Assembly (NCBI RefSeq): GCF_003024605.1
Contig: NZ_PYJQ01000001.1
Span: forward strand, 591,001-655,000
DNA: 64,000 nucleotides
Source of the DNA: Rhizobium sp. JAB6
GTDB taxonomy: Bacteria > Pseudomonadota > Alphaproteobacteria > Rhizobiales > Rhizobiaceae
Direction: 5' to 3'
Position 1 is the stretch's first letter; each line of letters opens with the position of its first letter. Of the stretch, positions 41,421 to 52,186 are shown piece by piece. A program made the translations under genes and the position numbers. The notes below the pieces were generated by a model. That model searched no databases. It was given only the letters and a program-made list of their open reading frames with translations, and was not told the DNA's origin.

Positions 41421-42509
41421 ATGACGGGACTTGTTCTGAAGGATATCAAGAAATCCTACGGCAGCGTGCACGTGCTGCACGGGATCGATCTGGAGATCAA
41501 CGAAGGCGAGTTCATCGTCTTCGTCGGCCCTTCCGGCTGCGGCAAGTCCACTCTACTCAGGATGATTGCCGGGCTGGAGAGCATCACGGCCGGGGATATG
41601 ATGATCGCCGGCCAGAAGGTGAACGAGGTGCCGCCGTCGCGGCGCGGCATCGCCATGGTCTTCCAGTCCTATGCGCTCTATCCGCATATGACCGTCTACG
41701 ACAACATGGCTTTCGGCATGCGCATCGCCGGCGAAAGCAAGCAGGAAATCGACCGTCGTGTGCGTGCGGCGGCCGCGAGCCTCCAGCTGACCCAATATCT
41801 GGAGCGCCTGCCGAAGGCGCTTTCGGGCGGTCAGCGCCAGCGCGTCGCCATCGGCCGCGCCATCTGCCGAAACCCGAAGGTCTTCCTGTTCGACGAACCG
41901 CTCTCCAACCTCGATGCCGCCCTGCGCGTCGCGACCCGCATCGAGATCGCCAAGCTCAACGATGCCATGCCCGAAACGACGATGATCTACGTCACCCACG
42001 ATCAGGTGGAAGCCATGACGCTGGCCGACCGTATCGTGGTGCTGTCGGCGGGCCGCGTCGAGCAGGTCGGCGCTCCGCTCGAACTCTACGAGCGCCCGGC
42101 CAATCTGTTCGTCGCCAAGTTCATCGGCTCGCCGGCCATGAACATCATTCCGGCAACGGTAACCGAAACCGGCGCTACGACCACCGTGACGCTGGCGGGC
42201 GGCAAGGCGGTAACCCTCGACGTGCCGACGGAGGCTTCCGAGAAGGGCAAGACCGCGAGCTTCGGCGTGCGTCCGGAAGATCTGCGTCTCGCGACCGGCG
42301 ACGACTATCTCTTCGAAGGCGAAGTCTCGATCGTCGAGGCGCTGGGTGAGGTGACGCAGCTCTATATCGAAGGCCTGGTCGATGGCGAGCCGATCATCGT
42401 CAAGATCCCCGGCATCGCCGATATCCACCGCGGCCAGAAGATGCGCTTCGCGGCCGACAGGCAGAAGCTGCATCTCTTTGACGCCGCTGGTCATTCCTAT
42501 CGAAAGTAG
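41421..42509 (+). CDS. aglK: Alpha-glucoside ABC transporter ATPase AglK
   Basis: The product has 362 residues from the ATG at 41421, with GGGAGGAGG about 7 bases upstream. It has Walker A GPSGCGKST, signature LSGGQRQRVAIGRA, Walker B VFLFDEPLSNLD and the switch His VTHDQVEAM. The C-terminal TOBE part (about 235-362) is of the MalK/UgpC type. It is the last gene of the operon. Confidence 0.95.
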   Translation: MTGLVLKDIKKSYGSVHVLHGIDLEINEGEFIVFVGPSGCGKSTLLRMIAGLESITAGDMMIAGQKVNEVPPSRRGIAMVFQSYALYPHMTVYDNMAFGMRIAGESKQEIDRRVRAAAASLQLTQYLERLPKALSGGQRQRVAIGRAICRNPKVFLFDEPLSNLDAALRVATRIEIAKLNDAMPETTMIYVTHDQVEAMTLADRIVVLSAGRVEQVGAPLELYERPANLFVAKFIGSPAMNIIPATVTETGATTTVTLAGGKAVTLDVPTEASEKGKTASFGVRPEDLRLATGDDYLFEGEVSIVEALGEVTQLYIEGLVDGEPIIVKIPGIADIHRGQKMRFAADRQKLHLFDAAGHSYRK

Positions 42510-42640
42510 CGCCTTAGAAGATCGCGCCGATTCAAGCAAAGGTGAATGACAAAATTCCTCTTGGACCGGCGCGCTCAAACCTTCTGTTAAAGACCGGCTG
42601 ATAGTCTCACCATCCTAATATACCTCAGGGATCTACGAAG

Positions 42641-43054
42641 ATGGCCCCGTTCGGCAGAACCAATTCAGGTCAGCATTTCCTCAATAAGGAAGAATCCTTC
42701 ATGTATGACCGCGAAGCGCGGTTTCGCATGGAAGACACGATGAACGCGGCACGCCTCGAATACACCGAAAAGGGCGTGATGAATCTTGCGTCCCGTCGTT
42801 GCGATATTATCCGTATATCGCAGAGCAGCGCGGTTCTCGCGATCCTCACCCAGTATAATCTGCCGAAGCAATTCTACCTGGATATCCCCGACGCGCGCAT
42901 CAGCAAGATCGGCTGCGTGCTGATGAAAGTCTTCTCCAACAACACAGTCGAAGTTCGCTTCCTGCGTCTTCTCACGGAGAAGGAGATGAACAAGATCTTC
43001 GTCTACAGCACGCATCCGGCTCACAAGAACCGCGTGCTCGATATCCGCGCCTGA
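42641..43054 (+). CDS. Small PilZ-like protein (degenerate)
   Basis: The product has 137 residues from 42641, or 117 from the ATG at 42701, which has AAGGA about 10 bases upstream. The region ASRRCDIIRISQSSAVLAI resembles the PilZ strand that carries RxxxR and (D/N)xSxxG, but the Asp and Gly are replaced (RISQSSA), so c-di-GMP binding is doubtful. Similar small proteins are common in Rhizobiales. It stands alone between aglK and the convergent edd gene. Confidence 0.6.
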   Translation: MAPFGRTNSGQHFLNKEESFMYDREARFRMEDTMNAARLEYTEKGVMNLASRRCDIIRISQSSAVLAILTQYNLPKQFYLDIPDARISKIGCVLMKVFSNNTVEVRFLRLLTEKEMNKIFVYSTHPAHKNRVLDIRA

Positions 43055-43189
43055 TTGGCCGGCATACAAACGGGTATAGCGATCCACGCGGCGGACGGTT
43101 CAGATTTCCGTCCGCCATTTTTCGAGCGCATGCTCAAGATACTTGACCAGCGGCAGCGATGCCGCCTTGCCGAAATCCCGCGGGTTCTC

Positions 43190-45013
<1,824 letters not shown>

Positions 45014-45181
45014 GGTCGATCTGCCTCCGTCTGTTCTGCGCAATGCCCTTGATATCCGTTCGCTAGGGGCGCGGCGCGAGGTCCAAAAGTCAATGCTTTG
45101 CCGCTGCGCCCGCAGCGGGCACATGGCGCAGCACAGGTTGCTGTGTCTGTCAGGGTTCGATGACGAGGCCTTACGGCCGTG

Positions 45182-45880
45182 TCAGGGAGCCCAGTAAATC
45201 TCGACCGGGGAAGCCGCCCGGCGCAGCATGGCGCGGATCGGCATCTCGGTTTCTTCGCCCGGCGCTTCGGCCTCGGCCAAAACGTCCTTCTTTCCTTCTC
45301 CCTCGATATGGAGCACCAGCAATCGGGCATCCTGAAGGCTGGAGAAAGTGAACGTCAGCCGCGGCTCGCCGGCACCCTCCGCTTCCATCGTGATGATGCC
45401 GCGCGGAGTGTTCGCATCGAGTGCGGTCTTGAGGTTGCTGCCGCCCGGAAAGAAGGAAGCCGTGTGGCCGTCATTGCCCATGCCGAGGATTACGACATCG
45501 AAGGGATGGCCAACAGCCTTGGTTTCTTTCGTGGCGATGACTGCGGCTTCCTCGACGGAAGCCGCAGCCTGATAGAGCGGCAGGAACATGGCGGCAGCCG
45601 CCCTGTCCTTCAGCAGGTTTTCCCGGACAAGCAGGTGGTTCGAGCGTGGATTGTCTGGTGGTACGAACCGTTCGTCGACGAGGGTGATCGTCACCTTGGG
45701 CCAGTCGATCGAACGCGACGACAGCGCCTGGAAGAAGGCCTTCGGCGTCGAACCGCCGGAAACCGCCATGCTTGCGGAGCCGCGTGCGGCGATCGCACCA
45801 GAAAGCGTTTCGGCCACCTTGTCCGCGAGCTTGCCGGCGAGTTCGGCACCATTGGCAAAAGCATGCATGTTGGCTGTCAT
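45182..45880 (-). CDS. pgl: 6-phosphogluconolactonase Pgl
   Basis: The product has 232 residues, DevB/SOL type. Motifs are AVSGGSTPKAFFQAL, LVDERFVPPDNPRSNHLLVRENLL and VILGMGNDGHTASFFPG. It hydrolyses the product of Zwf. It starts 15 bases after the zwf stop, so the two are cotranscribed. A 168-base gap leads to edd. Confidence 0.94.
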   Translation of the reverse strand: MTANMHAFANGAELAGKLADKVAETLSGAIAARGSASMAVSGGSTPKAFFQALSSRSIDWPKVTITLVDERFVPPDNPRSNHLLVRENLLKDRAAAAMFLPLYQAAASVEEAAVIATKETKAVGHPFDVVILGMGNDGHTASFFPGGSNLKTALDANTPRGIITMEAEGAGEPRLTFTFSSLQDARLLVLHIEGEGKKDVLAEAEAPGEETEMPIRAMLRRAASPVEIYWAP

Positions 45881-45894
45881 CGTTCTCGTCCCGG

Positions 45895-47370
45895 TTAGAT
45901 ATCGTCATGCCAGGTGCGGCCGTCACGCTCGATGAGCGCGATGGCCTGGCTCGGACCCCAGGTGCCGGCCGTATAGCCCTGTACCTGTTGACCGGCCTCT
46001 TCCCAACCCTTGAGGATCGGGTCCACCCACTTCCATGCGGCTTCCACTTCGTCACGGCGCATGAACAGCGTCTGGTTGGAGCGGATGACGTCCATCAGCA
46101 GGCGTTCGTAGGCATCCGGATTGCGGACGTTGAAGGCAGACGCGAAGCTCATGTCGAGCGAGACGTTGCGCAGACGCATGCCGCCGGGACCCGGATCCTT
46201 GATCATCAGCGACTGCTTGACCCCTTCGTCCGGCTGCAGGCGAATGATCAGCTGGTTGGCGACGATGCGGCCGGCGGCCTGATCGAAAATCGTGTGCGGA
46301 ATGTGCTTGAAGGTGATGACGATCTCCGACACGCGGCCGGCAAGGCGCTTGCCTGTGCGGATGTAGAAGGGAACGCCGGCCCAGCGCCAGTTGCCGATCT
46401 CGGCCTTGATGGCAACGAAGGTTTCGGTGTTGGAAACGCCGCCTTCCAGCTCGTCGAGGTAGCCCTTGACCGGGCCGCCTGCCGAAGCGCCGGCACGGTA
46501 CTGGCCGCGAACCGTCGCCTGCTCGACATTGGAAGCGTCGATCGGCTTCAGCGCGCGCAGAACCTTGAGCTTCTCGTCGCGAACAGCTTCCGAATCCATC
46601 GAGGAGGGGATTTCCATCGCGGTCAGGCAAAGCAGCTGCAGGATGTGATTCTGCACCATGTCGCGCAGTGCGCCGGCCGTGTCGTAGTAGCCGGCGCGGC
46701 CTTCGAGACCGACCGATTCCGCCACCGTGATCTGCACATGGTCGATATGGTTGGCGTTCCACAGCGGCTCGTAGAGAGCGTTGGCAAAGCGCAGCGCCAT
46801 CAAGTTCTGCACGGTTTCCTTGCCGAGATAGTGGTCGATACGGAAGATCTGCTCTTCCTTGAAGACCTTGCCGATGGTGTCGTTGAGCTGCAGGGCTGAG
46901 GCGAGATCGCGGCCGATCGGCTTTTCGACGACGATGCGGGTCTGCTTGGTGATCAGCTTGTGATCGTGGATCTTCTGCGAGATGTCGCCGAAGATCCCTG
47001 GAGCGACGGCGAGATAGAAGGCGCGCACGCGCTCCTTGCCTTCGTCCAGAAGCTTCTTTAGCTGATCCCAGCCGGCGTCGCTGCGCGCATCGACCGGGAC
47101 GTAGAACAGGCGAGCCAGAAACTTCTTGACTTCGGCGTCGTCATATTCGCCCTTCTTCAGGTGTTCCTTGAGAGCGGCATCGGCGAACTTGCGGTATTCT
47201 TCGTTGGAAAGCGCGCTGCGCGAAGCGCCGATAATGCGGGTCGGCTCGGAAAACTGACCTTCGACCTGACGATGATAAAGAGCGGGCAGGAGCTTGCGTT
47301 CGGCAAGGTCGCCGCTGCCGCCGAAAACGACATAATCAAATGGTTCAACAGGAATGATCTGGCTGCTCAT
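45895..47370 (-). CDS. zwf: Glucose-6-phosphate 1-dehydrogenase Zwf
   Basis: The product has 491 residues. The NADP-binding N-terminus reads VVFGGSGDLAERKLLPALYHR and the active-site motif is RIDHYLGKETVQN. It is the first enzyme of the pentose-phosphate and Entner-Doudoroff routes. GAGAGA lies upstream of the ATG. The AT-rich stretch before it (47399-47432) probably contains its promoter. Confidence 0.97.
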   Translation of the reverse strand: MSSQIIPVEPFDYVVFGGSGDLAERKLLPALYHRQVEGQFSEPTRIIGASRSALSNEEYRKFADAALKEHLKKGEYDDAEVKKFLARLFYVPVDARSDAGWDQLKKLLDEGKERVRAFYLAVAPGIFGDISQKIHDHKLITKQTRIVVEKPIGRDLASALQLNDTIGKVFKEEQIFRIDHYLGKETVQNLMALRFANALYEPLWNANHIDHVQITVAESVGLEGRAGYYDTAGALRDMVQNHILQLLCLTAMEIPSSMDSEAVRDEKLKVLRALKPIDASNVEQATVRGQYRAGASAGGPVKGYLDELEGGVSNTETFVAIKAEIGNWRWAGVPFYIRTGKRLAGRVSEIVITFKHIPHTIFDQAAGRIVANQLIIRLQPDEGVKQSLMIKDPGPGGMRLRNVSLDMSFASAFNVRNPDAYERLLMDVIRSNQTLFMRRDEVEAAWKWVDPILKGWEEAGQQVQGYTAGTWGPSQAIALIERDGRTWHDDI

Positions 47371-47398
47371 GAGCTATCTCTCAATCGGTCTTGGTTGA

Positions 47399-47432
47399 GG
47401 CCCCTTTTAATCTAATCGATTTAAAAAGGCCA
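47399..47432 (-). promoter_or_regulatory. AT-rich imperfect dyad upstream of zwf
   Basis: CCTTTTAA (47403-47410) and TTTAAAAAGG (47421-47430) are near-inverted repeats around TCTAATCGA, just upstream of zwf in a GC-rich context. It may be a promoter or operator. It does not match any operator I could name. Confidence 0.3.
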
Positions 47433-47502
47433 GTGTGCATCGCAAAATTCAGATGCGGCTTTTTAGAACGGATTGCCGGCGGAAGAAATCGACTTCCGGT
47501 TT

Positions 47503-48801
47503 TCAAAACCTGTCGCGCAACGCAAACCACGAGAGCGCCAGGAACAGCAGAGGCGCCCGCATGCGGGCACCGCCGGGGAAGGGTGGCACGTTCAGCTCCT
47601 TGAAGAGACGAAGCTCGTCCGCATTCCCGAGAACCGTTTTCGCATAGAGTTTACCGCAATAATTTGACAGCATCACCCCATGGCCGGAATAGCCGCCGAT
47701 GGAAGTGACGCCCGGCATGACCTCGCGCACGAAGGGCTGCCGCGGCATGGTGATGCCGACCGAACCGCCCCAGGCATAATCGATGCTGATATCGCTGAGA
47801 GCCGGATAAATTTCGGTAATCTGCCGGCGGATGTGCTGCGTTATGTCGCGCGGATTATCGGCCGTATAGGCCTCGCGGCCGCCGAACAGCAGCCGTCCAT
47901 CCCGCGATTTGCGGAAGTAACGCACCACGAAGCGCGAATCGGCGACGGCTTCGTTGCCAGGCAGCACGGCTGGAAAGCGATCGAGCGGTTCGGTCGCGCC
48001 GATGAAGGAGCGGATCGGCATGACATGGCCGGCCGTCACCGGCTCCAGATTGCCGATATAGCCGTTGCAGGCGATAAGCACCCGATCGGCGGTGATCTCG
48101 CCGCCATCCGTTTCGATGACCGTCTTGCCGCCGGATTGCCGGAAGCCCTTTGCTTTCGTCATCTCGAAAAGAGAAGCACCGGCTTCGGCCGCGACACGGG
48201 CAAGGCCGATGAGCAGTTTCAGGGGATGGATATGACCCGTGCCCATATCGCGTACGCCATAGAGATAGAACGTCGATCCCAGCCGTTCCTGAGTTTCGGT
48301 CTGATCCATGAATGTCATATGCGGATAGCCGTAGCGGGTCGCTGCGATCTCCGCATTGTCCATGTAGTCGCGCTTGTAGCTGCGCTTGTGCGTGACATTC
48401 ATCTGGCCGGGGAGGAAATCCATGTCGATGCCATGCTCGGATGCGAAATCGAGCAGATGCCGCTTGGCGTCTTCGGCCAGGTCGAAGAGGGCCTTCGACC
48501 GCTCATAGCCGATCTTCTCTTCCATCTCTTCCGGCCACCAGCGCTGGCCGGTGCCGAGCTGTCCGCCATTGCGGCCGGAGGCGCCGTCGCCGAAGCGGTT
48601 GGCGTCGATCAGAACGACGTCGACACCGCCCTTGGCGAGATTATAGGCCGCCTGAAGACCTGTATAGCCGCCGCCGATGATCGCAACGTCGGCCCGGCGC
48701 GAGCCGTCGAGCTTCGGATAGGCCGCGCGCGGGCCGACGGTCGCCTGATAGAAGGAAAGGCCGGGCGCGATCGGGCTCTGCCATGTTTCCTGCAGCGTCA
48801 T
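47503..48801 (-). CDS. FAD-dependent amine oxidoreductase, PuuB-like
   Basis: The product has 432 residues of the DAO family. The N-terminal FAD motif is DVAIIGGGYTGLQAAYNLAKGG, and the C-terminal part (YAWGGSVGITMPRQPFVREVMPGVTSIGGYSGHGVMLSNYCGKLYAK) matches gamma-glutamylputrescine oxidases. With the glutamine synthetase-like gene upstream it fits the first steps of putrescine breakdown. The stop is 132 bases from zwf's start, on the same strand. The last residues (FALRDRF) are basic and unremarkable. Confidence 0.85.
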   Translation of the reverse strand: MTLQETWQSPIAPGLSFYQATVGPRAAYPKLDGSRRADVAIIGGGYTGLQAAYNLAKGGVDVVLIDANRFGDGASGRNGGQLGTGQRWWPEEMEEKIGYERSKALFDLAEDAKRHLLDFASEHGIDMDFLPGQMNVTHKRSYKRDYMDNAEIAATRYGYPHMTFMDQTETQERLGSTFYLYGVRDMGTGHIHPLKLLIGLARVAAEAGASLFEMTKAKGFRQSGGKTVIETDGGEITADRVLIACNGYIGNLEPVTAGHVMPIRSFIGATEPLDRFPAVLPGNEAVADSRFVVRYFRKSRDGRLLFGGREAYTADNPRDITQHIRRQITEIYPALSDISIDYAWGGSVGITMPRQPFVREVMPGVTSIGGYSGHGVMLSNYCGKLYAKTVLGNADELRLFKELNVPPFPGGARMRAPLLFLALSWFALRDRF

Positions 48802-48813
48802 GGGCAGCTCCTG

Positions 48814-50250
48814 TCACACGTTGAGCAGAAGGAATTCCCGCTCCCACGGACTGATCACTTCCATGAAGGTTTCGAATTCCCCTCGCTTCACGCCGGCATA
48901 AATGCCGATGAAATCCTTGCCGAAGACTTCTTCGAAGGCCGGCTCGTCTTCCATCAGCGCGATGGCTTCGAGCAGGCCGCGCGGAAGGTCGATGGAGCCT
49001 TCGTTGGCGGAATCCTCGGTCGGTGCCGTCGGCTCCACCTGCTTCATGATGCCGAGCAGGCCCGATGCGAGCGAAGCGGCAAGCGCCAGATAGGGATTGG
49101 CATCCGAGCTCGGCAGCCGGTTTTCCACGCGCCGCGCCTGCGGATCGGAGACGGGAACGCGGAAGGCGGTGGTGCGGTTGTCGTAGCCCCAGGCATTGTT
49201 GACCGGGCAGGACATGTTCGGCGCCAGCCGGCGATAGGAGTTCACATAGGGTGCCAGCATGGCGAGCGCGTTCGGCACGAAGCGCTGCATGCCGCCGATG
49301 AAATGGAAGAATTCGGGCGAGGGGCTGCCGTCCAGATTGGTGAAGACGTTCTTCCCGGTCTCGATGTTCACCACCGACTGGTGGATATGCATCGCCGATC
49401 CCGGCTGGCCCTGTATCGGTTTGGCCATGAAGGTCGCATAGATGCCGTGTTTCAGCGCCGCCTCGCGGATGGTGCGCTTGAACATGAACACCTGGTCGGC
49501 AAGCTCGATCGGATCGCCGTGACGCAGGTTGATTTCCAGCTGCGCCGGCCCTTCCTCATGGATGAGCGTGTCGATCTCGAGACCCTGCTTTTCCGAGAAG
49601 TGATAGATGTCGTCGATCAGCTCGTCGAATTCGTTGATGCCGGCGATCGAATAGCCCTGCCCCCCGAGGATCGAGCGCCCCGAGCGGCCCTTCGGCGGGT
49701 GCAGCGGATAGTCGGGGTCGTCGTTCTTCGCGACGAGATAGAATTCGATCTCGGGGGCTACCACCGGCTTCCAGCCGCGGTCGCGGTAGAGCGCCATGAT
49801 GCGCTTCAACACGTTGCGCGGCGTGTAGGAGACTTCTTCGCCATCGGAATTGACGATGTCGCAGATCACCTGCGCCGTCGGATCGCTCTCCCAGGGTACA
49901 ACGGACAGGGTCGAAAGATCGGGCACCAGCTTCAGGTCGCTGTCGCGGGGCTCGTAACGGAAGCTTTCGGTCTCCTCCGGATATTCGCCTGAAATCGTGT
50001 GGCGATAGATCGCCGAGGGCAGTGCCAGCGATGTGTTGGAGGTGAATTTCGAGGTCGGCATCATCTTGCCGCGGGGCACACCGGCAAGATCCGGCGTGAT
50101 GCATTCTATGTCTTCGATCCCCCGTGCCCGCAGCCATTGCGCCGCTTCCTTCCAATTTGCCACGCCGCGTGCCGATCTCAGAGAAGGAGGTACCGTAGGG
50201 GCTTTCGAGACGGGTATGGAAGCTTTCAGCGGGGTCTTTCTCGCAGGCAT
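48814..50250 (-). CDS. Glutamine synthetase-like gamma-glutamylputrescine synthetase (PuuA type)
   Basis: The product has 478 residues. The synthetase fold is clear: EIEFYLV, GSAMHIHQSVVNIETGKNVF, NSYRRLAPNMSCPVNNAWGYDNRTTAFRVP and ENRLPSSDANPYLALAASLASGL. It is not GlnA: the N-terminus and the active-site loop are of the PuuA/GlnT-like branch. It probably joins glutamate to a polyamine such as putrescine. It forms a two-gene unit with the PuuB-like oxidoreductase gene, 12 bases downstream. Confidence 0.87.
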   Translation of the reverse strand: MPARKTPLKASIPVSKAPTVPPSLRSARGVANWKEAAQWLRARGIEDIECITPDLAGVPRGKMMPTSKFTSNTSLALPSAIYRHTISGEYPEETESFRYEPRDSDLKLVPDLSTLSVVPWESDPTAQVICDIVNSDGEEVSYTPRNVLKRIMALYRDRGWKPVVAPEIEFYLVAKNDDPDYPLHPPKGRSGRSILGGQGYSIAGINEFDELIDDIYHFSEKQGLEIDTLIHEEGPAQLEINLRHGDPIELADQVFMFKRTIREAALKHGIYATFMAKPIQGQPGSAMHIHQSVVNIETGKNVFTNLDGSPSPEFFHFIGGMQRFVPNALAMLAPYVNSYRRLAPNMSCPVNNAWGYDNRTTAFRVPVSDPQARRVENRLPSSDANPYLALAASLASGLLGIMKQVEPTAPTEDSANEGSIDLPRGLLEAIALMEDEPAFEEVFGKDFIGIYAGVKRGEFETFMEVISPWEREFLLLNV

Positions 50251-50296
50251 AAAACACCGTATTTGGGTTGATCGGTGATCGCATCATAACTGCAGT

Positions 50297-50310
50297 TCGC
50301 CAATTGGCGA
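50297..50310. promoter_or_regulatory. Perfect palindrome TCGCCAATTGGCGA
   Basis: This 14-base palindrome is in the 136-base gap between the divergent glutamine synthetase-like and HI0933-like genes, and is a good candidate operator for one or both. The regulator is unknown. Confidence 0.5.
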
Positions 50311-50386
50311 GGGGGAAACCGCTCGGACTTTCGCCGTATGATGGAAAAATGACGAGAGCGCGCGGCGAAGAATAAAGGGCTGAATT

Positions 50387-51568
50387 GTGGCTGGCAGATA
50401 TGATGTGATCGTCCTCGGTGCGGGTGCGGCCGGCATGATGTGTGCCATCCGCGCCGGCCGGCGCGGTCGGTCCATCCTCGTGCTCGATCACGCTGCGGCG
50501 CCGGGCGAAAAGATCCGCATTTCCGGCGGCGGCCGCTGCAATTTCACCAACATCCATGCCGGGCCGAAGAACTTTCTCTCCGCCAATCCGCACTTCGCCA
50601 AATCGGCGCTCGCCCGTTTCACACCGCAGGATTTCATCGCCATGGTCGAGCGCCATGGCATTGCGTGGCATGAGAAGACGCTCGGCCAGCTCTTCTGCGA
50701 CAACAGCGCCAAGGACATCATCCGGATGCTGACCGACGAGATGCGCGACGCGGACGTGCAACTGCGATTGCGGACGGAAATCGGCGATATCGTGCAAACC
50801 GCCGGCGGCTATCGCGTCAGCACATCGGAAGGCACTTTCGAAGCATCCTCGCTGGTCGTCGCCACCGGCGGCAAGTCCATTCCCAAGATGGGCGCCACCG
50901 GTTTTGCCTATCGCATCGCCGAACAGTTCGGCCTGCCTTTGGTCGAAACCAGGCCGGGCCTCGTGCCCCTGACGCTCGATCCGCAGCTGCTTCAGCGCCT
51001 GGGCCCGCTTTCCGGTATTGCTGCGCCCGCCGAGATCCGTCACGGGAAAACATCCTTCCCCGAAGCTCTGCTCTTTACCCATCGCGGTCTCAGCGGCCCA
51101 GCCATCCTGCAGATCTCCTCCTATTGGCGGGAAGGCGAGGAGATCACGGTCGTGATCGAGCCCGATATCGATCTCTTCGCGTTTCTCAAGAATGCCAAGC
51201 AGGTGAATGGCCGACAATCCGCGCAGACCGCCCTTGCGGAAATCCTGCCGAAGCGGCTGGCCCAGTATGTCGTCGAGAGCGAAGGTATCTCCGGCAACAT
51301 GGCCGATCAATCCGACAAGCGTCTGCAGCAGCTGGTGGCAGCCATCCAGTCGTGGAGCGTCAAGCCCTCGGGCTCGGAAGGCTATCGCACCGCCGAGGTG
51401 ACGCTCGGCGGTATCGATACCGCTTGTCTCGATTCGAAGACGATGCAGGCAAAGACCATACCCGGCCTGTTCTTCATCGGCGAATGTGTCGACGTGACCG
51501 GTTGGCTCGGCGGCTACAATTTTCAATGGGCCTGGGCCTCGGGCCATGTAGCGGGCGAAGCTGCCTGA
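50387..51568 (+). CDS. HI0933/YhiN-family flavoprotein
   Basis: The product has 393 residues from a GTG at 50387. The N-terminal Rossmann motif is VIVLGAGAAGMMCAIRAGRRG, and the family mark GGGRCNFTN is present, with the C-terminal FFIGECVDVTGWLGGYNFQWAWASG. It binds FAD; the physiological substrate of this family is not settled. It is divergent from the PuuA-like gene. Confidence 0.87.
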   Translation: MAGRYDVIVLGAGAAGMMCAIRAGRRGRSILVLDHAAAPGEKIRISGGGRCNFTNIHAGPKNFLSANPHFAKSALARFTPQDFIAMVERHGIAWHEKTLGQLFCDNSAKDIIRMLTDEMRDADVQLRLRTEIGDIVQTAGGYRVSTSEGTFEASSLVVATGGKSIPKMGATGFAYRIAEQFGLPLVETRPGLVPLTLDPQLLQRLGPLSGIAAPAEIRHGKTSFPEALLFTHRGLSGPAILQISSYWREGEEITVVIEPDIDLFAFLKNAKQVNGRQSAQTALAEILPKRLAQYVVESEGISGNMADQSDKRLQQLVAAIQSWSVKPSGSEGYRTAEVTLGGIDTACLDSKTMQAKTIPGLFFIGECVDVTGWLGGYNFQWAWASGHVAGEAA

Positions 51569-51721
51569 GGCGCCATTTCAGCCGCTTGCCGGCCCTCGCG
51601 AAAATGGAACCCGCCTCTGTTTCTCGCGTTTTCCTTTCCTACATTATTAGTGAATACATTGGCAGTTGCCGAATGCACCATTTGCCGGTTATCGTGTCAG
51701 TGCGAAAATGGGAATATACTC

Positions 51722-51865
51722 ATGAACAGAACACAGCGTCGCGCCCGCGCCATTGCAATCGCTCAAACCCGTGACAATGCCAAGCTCCTGGCGACAAGAC
51801 TGTTGATGTTGGCGACCGGCGTGACAGCCGCTTGCATCGCTTATCTCGCCGTACGCGGTTTCTGA
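51722..51865 (+). CDS. Small single-helix membrane protein (47 aa)
   Basis: The frame from the ATG at 51722 codes for MNRTQRRARAIAIAQTRDN, then a hydrophobic segment (about 23-45, LATRLLMLATGVTAACIAYLAV). The basic N-terminus followed by one helix fits a small membrane protein. The ribosome site is weak (GGGAAT). A longer frame starts at 51650 without support. Confidence 0.4.
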   Translation: MNRTQRRARAIAIAQTRDNAKLLATRLLMLATGVTAACIAYLAVRGF

Positions 51866-52186
51866 CTACAGCCGCCCCATTGTTCTGGGCCGTCGCCGAG
51901 CGGCGGTTCTGCTCGCGCATACAGATAGGCTTCATCGTCCGCTTTTCAGCGTTTGATTGTATGCCGCAGGCCCGAATTACATCCTTATCTGAAAATTAAT
52001 TAATCACACCCACAATCCCAGTCGATTTCTTGGGGCGCGCTCCTCTGCAAGCTGGAGCCGAAGCAATGATTGCTTCTCGACTTATACTCGGGAACCCCGC
52101 CTGCGGATATTTCAAGAACGATGATTGTACATCCGGTCAGCGCCGAGGCGGCGTCGACGGGGGAGCGGTGTGAGGTCTGGGCCAAA
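51866..52186 (+). other. Intergenic region upstream of the chemoreceptor gene
   Basis: About 320 bases without a convincing gene. The stretch 51978-52020 is AT-rich and may contain the chemoreceptor promoter. In-frame ATGs at 52070 and 52121 precede the chosen start but lack good ribosome sites. Confidence 0.45.

Noticed and set aside
47680-49992. A 770-codon forward frame opposite the PuuB- and PuuA-like genes
   Set aside because: It spans two well-supported genes and the gap between them and has no motif; a shadow of high-GC coding DNA.
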